From DASZHJ01 sp035263705 (GTDB taxonomy: Bacteria; Pseudomonadota; Alphaproteobacteria; ATCC43930; CGMCC-115725): a stretch of 9,639 nt of DNA. Under the pieces are notes generated by a model. That model was not told the DNA's origin. It made no database searches and worked only from the letters and a program-made list of their open reading frames with translations. Shown piece by piece: positions 5,897 to 9,639 of the stretch; the first letter of the stretch is position 1; the number at the start of each line of letters is the position of its first letter. The position numbers and the translations under genes were made by a program. The stretch covers positions 1-9,639 of the forward strand of contig DATFRA010000351.1 of NCBI GenBank assembly GCA_035263705.1, read 5' to 3'.

Positions 5897-6661
5897 TCAG
5901 GGCATCAAGGCGATAGCGGAGATCAACCGACCATAGTCGCGCTCGCCGCGCAAGCACGCACGCCGGTACGAGAAGTAGCGCGGCACCTCCGCCGCTGTAT
6001 CGCCGCCCGTTGCCCCTGCCGTGCCCACGCGGAGGCGCCGGAGTCGCCGCAGCACACAGCCCGCGAGATCGAACAGGAAGTGGTCCGGACGCGGCGCGGG
6101 CTTGAAGAGATCGGCGTCCGCGAGGTCCGCGGCGAGGAAGGGCGCCGGAAATTCCGGCCCCACCTCGTAGGAGCGTTCGCCGATGCACGGGCCCACCACG
6201 GCGGCGATCCGCTCGATGCGCGCGCCCTGTCGTCTCATCGCCTCGACGGTGCTCTCGACGATGCCGGCGAGCGCGCCGCGCCAGCCCGCGTGGCAGGCGC
6301 CGATCACGCCTGCTTCCGCGTCGGCGAGCAGCACCGGGGCGCAGTCCGCCGCCAGCACGCCGAGCGCCAGCCCCGGCACGGTCGTCACCATGCCGTCCGC
6401 GCGCGGCGGAGCCTCGCGCCGCCAGGGCGTCTCGACGACGACCGCGTCCGCGCTGTGGATCTGATAGCAGGTCACGAGACGATCGGCCGCCACGCCGAGG
6501 TTCTCGGCCACTCGCGCGCGATTCACCGACACACGTGCGGCGTCGTCGCCGGAGCCGAAACCGCAATTCAGCGACGCGAACAAACCCTCGCTCACACCGC
6601 CCTCGCGGGTGAAGAAGCCATGCCGAATCCGCGGCGCCTCGAGCAGCTCGTGCACGATCAT
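5897..6661 (-). CDS. pgeF: Purine nucleoside phosphorylase of the YfiH/LACC1 (DUF152) family
   Basis: 254 aa, the normal length. Members bind zinc and have purine nucleoside phosphorylase/adenosine deaminase activity; they were earlier called multicopper polyphenol oxidases, and the E. coli homologue has been linked to peptidoglycan quality control. All signature pieces are visible: HGFFTREGGVS (14-24), SLNCGFGSGDD (30-40), CYQIHSADAV with zinc ligand His69, RADGMVT, VLAADCAPVLL with Cys107, GACHAGWRGAL with His124, and VGPCIG (156-161). The ATG at 6661 overlaps the stop of the methyltransferase gene by 4 nt (ATGA), and no separate Shine-Dalgarno is evident, so translation is probably coupled. 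The lgt, methyltransferase, pgeF order recurs in alphaproteobacteria. Confidence 0.95.
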   Translation of the reverse strand: MIVHELLEAPRIRHGFFTREGGVSEGLFASLNCGFGSGDDAARVSVNRARVAENLGVAADRLVTCYQIHSADAVVVETPWRREAPPRADGMVTTVPGLALGVLAADCAPVLLADAEAGVIGACHAGWRGALAGIVESTVEAMRRQGARIERIAAVVGPCIGERSYEVGPEFPAPFLAADLADADLFKPAPRPDHFLFDLAGCVLRRLRRLRVGTAGATGGDTAAEVPRYFSYRRACLRGERDYGRLISAIALMP

Positions 6662-7758
6662 GGTGCGTACGCGGGAAAGCCGGCCGGTACCGGTAGGTCA
6701 GGATGCGCGAGGGCGAGCACTTTGAAGAGCGTGCCCATTTCGTCGCCGCCGATCAAGCGACGCACGCCCCTCGCGATCGCCGCGGCTGTCTCAGGCGAGG
6801 CCTTGGCGATGAGCCGCTGCGCTCGACTCTCGACGCCGAGCGCGCGCAGGAAATCGGCCTGCGTGACGGGTCCGCAAGCCTGCGCGCCCGCGGCGCGCGC
6901 CTTGTCGGCGAAGGCCTGGAAATCCACGTGAGCCGTGAGGTCGGCGCCGCCCGGCGTCTCAAGCACGGGATGATAGCGGTGCTGCCGGACCGCCTGCAGC
7001 GTATCTCCGCACGCGCTTTCAGCATGCCCATAGTCGATAAACAAAGCCGCGCCGCGGTCGGTCGCGAGGCGCTTAGCGATGTGCGCAGCGAGGTTGAGCG
7101 CGTCTGGCCGAATCTCGATCACGCTGCCATCCGGCACCCCGGCGAAGCGCGGAGCACACAGCGCCGCCGAAGTGGGCGCGGGGTCGAGCACGAACGCCAG
7201 CGTCGCCCCATCCGGCGCCAAGCCCACGCAGCGCTCGTGCCAGGCCGAGCTTCGCCGCTCGAATTGCTGGATCGGGAGCGCGTCGAGGAACTCGTTCGCA
7301 ATCATCAGTAAGGGCCCGGTCGGGACCTGATCCAGGCTCTCGTGCCAGGTCGGCTCGGCGGCGGCGGCGAGCGTCTTGGATTGGAGGGCACGCAGCGCCG
7401 GACTGGTCTCGACCAGATGCAACCGGAGCGCCCGGCGGAAGTCAGGCGCGACCGCGAGGGCGCGGAGTGCGTCCGCCATTAGTGTGCCGCGGCCGGGCCC
7501 GAGTTCCACCAGGAGCACGGGGTCGGGCCGGCCCATCCGCGTCCAGATGTCGGCGCACCAGAGGCCGATCAGCTCCCCGAACACCTGGTTCACCTCGGGC
7601 GCGGTGATGAAATCGCCGGCGGCGCCCAAGGGATCGCGCGTCGCGTAATAGCCGAGCCGCGGATGCTGGAGCGCCTCGGCCATGAACTCGGCGATGGTCA
7701 GCGGGCCGGTCGCGCGGATGCGCCGGATGATGAGGTCGGCAAGCGCCGTCGCAGCCAC
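6658..7758 (-). CDS. SAM-dependent methyltransferase, MidA/NDUFAF7 family (DUF185)
   Basis: 366 aa from a GTG at 7758. No ATG exists near the N-terminus. GAGAG lies 5 nt upstream of the GTG; an alternative TTG at 7770 overlaps the lgt stop. The long open frame continuing back through lgt is not coding. Class I methyltransferase features are ITAPEVNQVFGELIG (51-65), SAM-binding motif I VELGPGRGTL (84-93), VETSPALR (116-123) and the family motif ANEFLDALPIQQF (154-166). The mitochondrial homologue NDUFAF7 dimethylates an arginine of the NDUFS2 subunit of complex I, so the bacterial protein may modify the NuoD equivalent; this is by homology only. It follows lgt by 8 nt and overlaps pgeF by 4 nt. 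Confidence 0.93.
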   Translation of the reverse strand: MAATALADLIIRRIRATGPLTIAEFMAEALQHPRLGYYATRDPLGAAGDFITAPEVNQVFGELIGLWCADIWTRMGRPDPVLLVELGPGRGTLMADALRALAVAPDFRRALRLHLVETSPALRALQSKTLAAAAEPTWHESLDQVPTGPLLMIANEFLDALPIQQFERRSSAWHERCVGLAPDGATLAFVLDPAPTSAALCAPRFAGVPDGSVIEIRPDALNLAAHIAKRLATDRGAALFIDYGHAESACGDTLQAVRQHRYHPVLETPGGADLTAHVDFQAFADKARAAGAQACGPVTQADFLRALGVESRAQRLIAKASPETAAAIARGVRRLIGGDEMGTLFKVLALAHPDLPVPAGFPAYAP

Positions 7759-7766
7759 GGCGGCTC

Positions 7767-8573
7767 TCAAACCGCCGGCGCCACGTTCCGGCGCGAGCGC
7801 GCGATGAGCCAGGCGCCGGCGATGAGTACGGGCACCGACAGCAGCTGGCCCATGGTGAATCCCCCCGCGAGGTAGCCGAGCTGGCGGTCGGGCTCGCGGA
7901 AGAATTCCGCCGTGATGCGTGCGAGGGCGTAGCCGGTCAGGAACACGCCCGAGAGATAGCCGCGATAATCGCGGGCAGGGGTGAAGCGCTGCAGCACGAA
8001 CAGCACAAGGAACAGCAACAAGCCCTCGAGCGCCGCCTCGTAGAGCTGGCTCGGGTGCCGCGGCAATCGCGCCTCGTCCGCCGGGAATATCATGGCCCAC
8101 CAAACATTGGTCGGCCGGCCGTATAGCTCGCCGTTGACGAAATTCGCGAGCCTCCCGAGGAACAAGCCAATCGGCACCGCGCAGACCAGCATGTCGCCGA
8201 GCCGCAGGAAATCGATCTTGCGAAGCCACGTGAACAGCGCCATTGCCAGCACCACGCCGAGAGCGCCGCCGTGGAATGACATCCCGCCGGACCAGATCTT
8301 GAGCGCCTCGATCGGATGCTGCGAGTAATAGGGCAGGTTGTAAAACGCGACGTAGCCGAGGCGGCCGCCCAGCACGACTCCGAGCGTCACCCAGACCAGG
8401 AAATCGTCGAGCTGCGCGGGATCGAGCACGGCGGGCGACCGGCGCGCCATGCCGACGCAATAGCGCCAGCCGATCAGCAGGCCCGCGATGTAGGCGAGCG
8501 CATACCAGCGGATCGCGAACGGTCCGAACTCGATCAGGACCGGATCGATGGAAGGATAGGGAATGGTCAGCAT
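7767..8573 (-). CDS. lgt: Prolipoprotein diacylglyceryl transferase
   Basis: Lgt transfers diacylglycerol from phosphatidylglycerol to the lipobox cysteine of prolipoproteins at the inner membrane, the first step of lipoprotein maturation. The 268-aa length is normal. Several hydrophobic membrane segments are evident (about 20-40, 58-78, 100-117, 127-142, 182-196, 206-222 and 240-258). Key motifs are IRWYALAY (21-28), GGMSFHGGALG (96-106) with the essential His at 101, the Lgt signature GRLANFVNGELYGRPT (140-155), RHPSQLYEA (172-180) and ITAEFFREPD (220-229). The ATG at 8573 shares one base with the hldD stop (TGATG) and has no clear Shine-Dalgarno, so translational coupling to hldD is likely. 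A probable client lipoprotein is encoded at 2651-3514. Confidence 0.98.
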   Translation of the reverse strand: MLTIPYPSIDPVLIEFGPFAIRWYALAYIAGLLIGWRYCVGMARRSPAVLDPAQLDDFLVWVTLGVVLGGRLGYVAFYNLPYYSQHPIEALKIWSGGMSFHGGALGVVLAMALFTWLRKIDFLRLGDMLVCAVPIGLFLGRLANFVNGELYGRPTNVWWAMIFPADEARLPRHPSQLYEAALEGLLLFLVLFVLQRFTPARDYRGYLSGVFLTGYALARITAEFFREPDRQLGYLAGGFTMGQLLSVPVLIAGAWLIARSRRNVAPAV

Positions 8574-9559
8574 CAGCGATATGGATCGGCAGCCGCGAGA
8601 TACGTCCTCACGAAATCCCCCACGCCGTCCTCGAGCGAGGTGGTCGGCCGCGTGTAACCCACGCGCCGGAGCTTGTCGAGCTTCGCCTCCGTGAAGTACT
8701 GGTACTTCTCGCGGATCGCCTCGGGCATGGGCACGAAATCGCTCATGGGCGCGCGCCCGGCCGCGCGGTAAAGCGCGGTCACCAGTTCGCTGAAGCTGCG
8801 CGCCTTGCCGCTGCCGACGTTGAAGAGCCCGTTCACGTCGGGGTGGTCGAGGAACCAGAGCATCACGTCGACACAGTCGCGGACGTAGACGAAGTCCCGT
8901 CTCTGCCCGCCGTCCGGCACGTCTTGACGATAGGAGCGGAAGAGCGCCGCGGGCTCGCCGGCCTTGGCGAGCGGGAAGAACTTCGTCACCACGCTGCGCA
9001 TGTCTTCCTTGTGGTACTCGTTAGGTCCGTAAACGTTGAAGAACTTGCAGCCGATCCATTGCGGCGGCCGTGCCGCGGCGCGCTCGGCCAGCCGCGCCAC
9101 GCGCCGGTCGAACAGGTGCTTCGACCAGCCGTATGCGTTGAGCGGATGCAGCCGCGCGAGCGCCTCCGAAGAGCCGTCGTCGTCGAATCCGCCGTCGCCA
9201 GCGCCATAGGTGGCCGCCGAGGAGGCGTAGATGAAACGCGCGCCGTGCCGGGCGCACCAATTCCAGAGCGACAGCGACAGCGTGAAATTCGCGGCTACGA
9301 TCGCGTCCGCGTCGGTCTCCGTCGTGGAGGAGATCGCGCCCATGTGGAATACGGCGCCGACATCGCGTGCGTGGGCGTCGAGAAAAGCCAAGAGGCCCTC
9401 GGGCGGCACGATATGCGCGAGCTCCCGCTTGGCGATGTTGCGCCACTTGTCGCCACGTCCGAGTCGGTCGCACACGACGAGGTCGGGTTGGCCGCGCTCC
9501 TCCAGCGCCGCCACCAGGTTCGATCCGATGAAGCCGGCGCCGCCGGTGATGACGATCAT
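8573..9559 (-). CDS. hldD: ADP-L-glycero-D-manno-heptose 6-epimerase
   Basis: HldD converts ADP-D-glycero-D-manno-heptose to the L-glycero form, the last step in making the heptose donor for LPS inner core. The 328-aa protein is an extended short-chain dehydrogenase: NAD(P)-binding GGAGFIGSN (6-14), ASSAATYG (112-119) and catalytic YGWSK (Tyr143, Lys147). The HldD-type segment CKFFNVYGPNEYHKEDMRSV (171-190) separates it from generic nucleotide-sugar epimerases. RRDFVYVRDC follows. The ATG at 9559 is the only start: an in-frame TAA lies at 9592-9590 with no other start codon between. It heads the cluster; no other heptose-pathway gene (hldE, gmhA, gmhB) is in the window. Confidence 0.95.
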   Translation of the reverse strand: MIVITGGAGFIGSNLVAALEERGQPDLVVCDRLGRGDKWRNIAKRELAHIVPPEGLLAFLDAHARDVGAVFHMGAISSTTETDADAIVAANFTLSLSLWNWCARHGARFIYASSAATYGAGDGGFDDDGSSEALARLHPLNAYGWSKHLFDRRVARLAERAAARPPQWIGCKFFNVYGPNEYHKEDMRSVVTKFFPLAKAGEPAALFRSYRQDVPDGGQRRDFVYVRDCVDVMLWFLDHPDVNGLFNVGSGKARSFSELVTALYRAAGRAPMSDFVPMPEAIREKYQYFTEAKLDKLRRVGYTRPTTSLEDGVGDFVRTYLAAADPYR

Positions 9560-9588
9560 GGCGCTTGCCCGTGCATGAGCCCGGCGGA

Positions 9589-9616
9589 GTTATAGGGCCT
9601 CGCCGCCCGATCGCAA
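9589..9616 (-). promoter_or_regulatory. Candidate sigma70-type promoter upstream of hldD
   Basis: On the minus strand, -10 TATAAC (9594-9589, 5 of 6) is preceded by TTGCGA (9616-9611, 4 of 6) with a 16-nt spacer. The predicted start near 9582 leaves a leader of about 23 nt to the hldD ATG. It would drive the hldD-to-lipoprotein unit. A minus-strand frame that stays open from the window edge to a TGA overlapping the hldD start (9558-9556) could mean that an upstream gene reads directly into hldD. The promoter might then be internal or spurious. Confidence 0.45.
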
Positions 9617-9639
9617 TGCCCGATTTGCCGATTGGGCGC

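Noticed and set aside
5759..6931. 390-codon plus-strand frame opposite pgeF and its neighbours
   Set aside because: It spans parts of three minus-strand genes with complete family motifs; a shadow frame.
7759..8460. In-frame upstream extension of the methyltransferase (600 codons in total)
   Set aside because: The extra 234 codons overlap lgt entirely in another frame and are Arg/Ala-rich without motifs; the family length fits the GTG start at 7758.
9616..9639. Possible start of a divergent plus-strand gene (ATG at 9616, reading MPDLPIGR to the edge)
   Set aside because: Only eight codons, no Shine-Dalgarno, and it overlaps the candidate hldD -35 element.
9556..9639. Minus-strand frame open from the window edge, ending in a TGA that overlaps the hldD ATG
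   Set aside because: 27 codons are too few to separate a real C-terminus from chance in GC-rich DNA; it is mentioned under the hldD promoter because it bears on operon structure.

Overview
The window is high-GC chromosomal DNA, and every gene I can support is read on the minus strand, so gene order runs from high to low coordinates. Protein families, gene order (lgt, MidA-type methyltransferase, pgeF; then prs, rplY, pth) and the long Ala/Pro/Gly tail on L25 point to an alphaproteobacterium, probably of the Rhodospirillales or Rhizobiales type. That placement is inferred from family resemblance and synteny; no marker RNA is present. No insertion sequence, phage gene, tRNA, rRNA or CRISPR array was seen.

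Region 1 (9594 to 2651) looks like one compact transcription unit. A candidate promoter (9589-9616) precedes hldD (LPS heptose epimerase). It is followed by lgt (lipoprotein diacylglyceryl transferase), a MidA/NDUFAF7-type methyltransferase, pgeF (purine nucleoside phosphorylase of the YfiH family), an M14-like DUF2817 hydrolase, an M24-fold hydrolase lacking the classical metal ligands, a 22-codon hydrophobic small ORF, and a lipoprotein with an internally duplicated domain. Junctions are overlaps of 1 or 4 nt or gaps of 6-16 nt, so translational coupling is likely. Lgt would modify the Cys17 of the lipoprotein at the end of the same unit.

Region 2 (2608 to 1) is the housekeeping unit prs, rplY, pth, with a good sigma70-type promoter (TTTACA, 17 bp, TACATT) at 2580-2608. 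Prs makes PRPP, L25 is the 5S rRNA-binding ribosomal protein, and Pth recycles peptidyl-tRNA. pth runs off the left edge, with 197 codons visible.

Most of the window is ordinary core genome. The parts worth a second look are the adjacent M14-like/M24-like pair, which resembles the DoeA/DoeB (EutD/EutE) ectoine-degradation architecture; the unusual active site of the M24 protein; the 22-codon membrane-peptide ORF packed between two genes; and the two-repeat lipoprotein. I did not find a convincing new multi-gene defence or mobile system.
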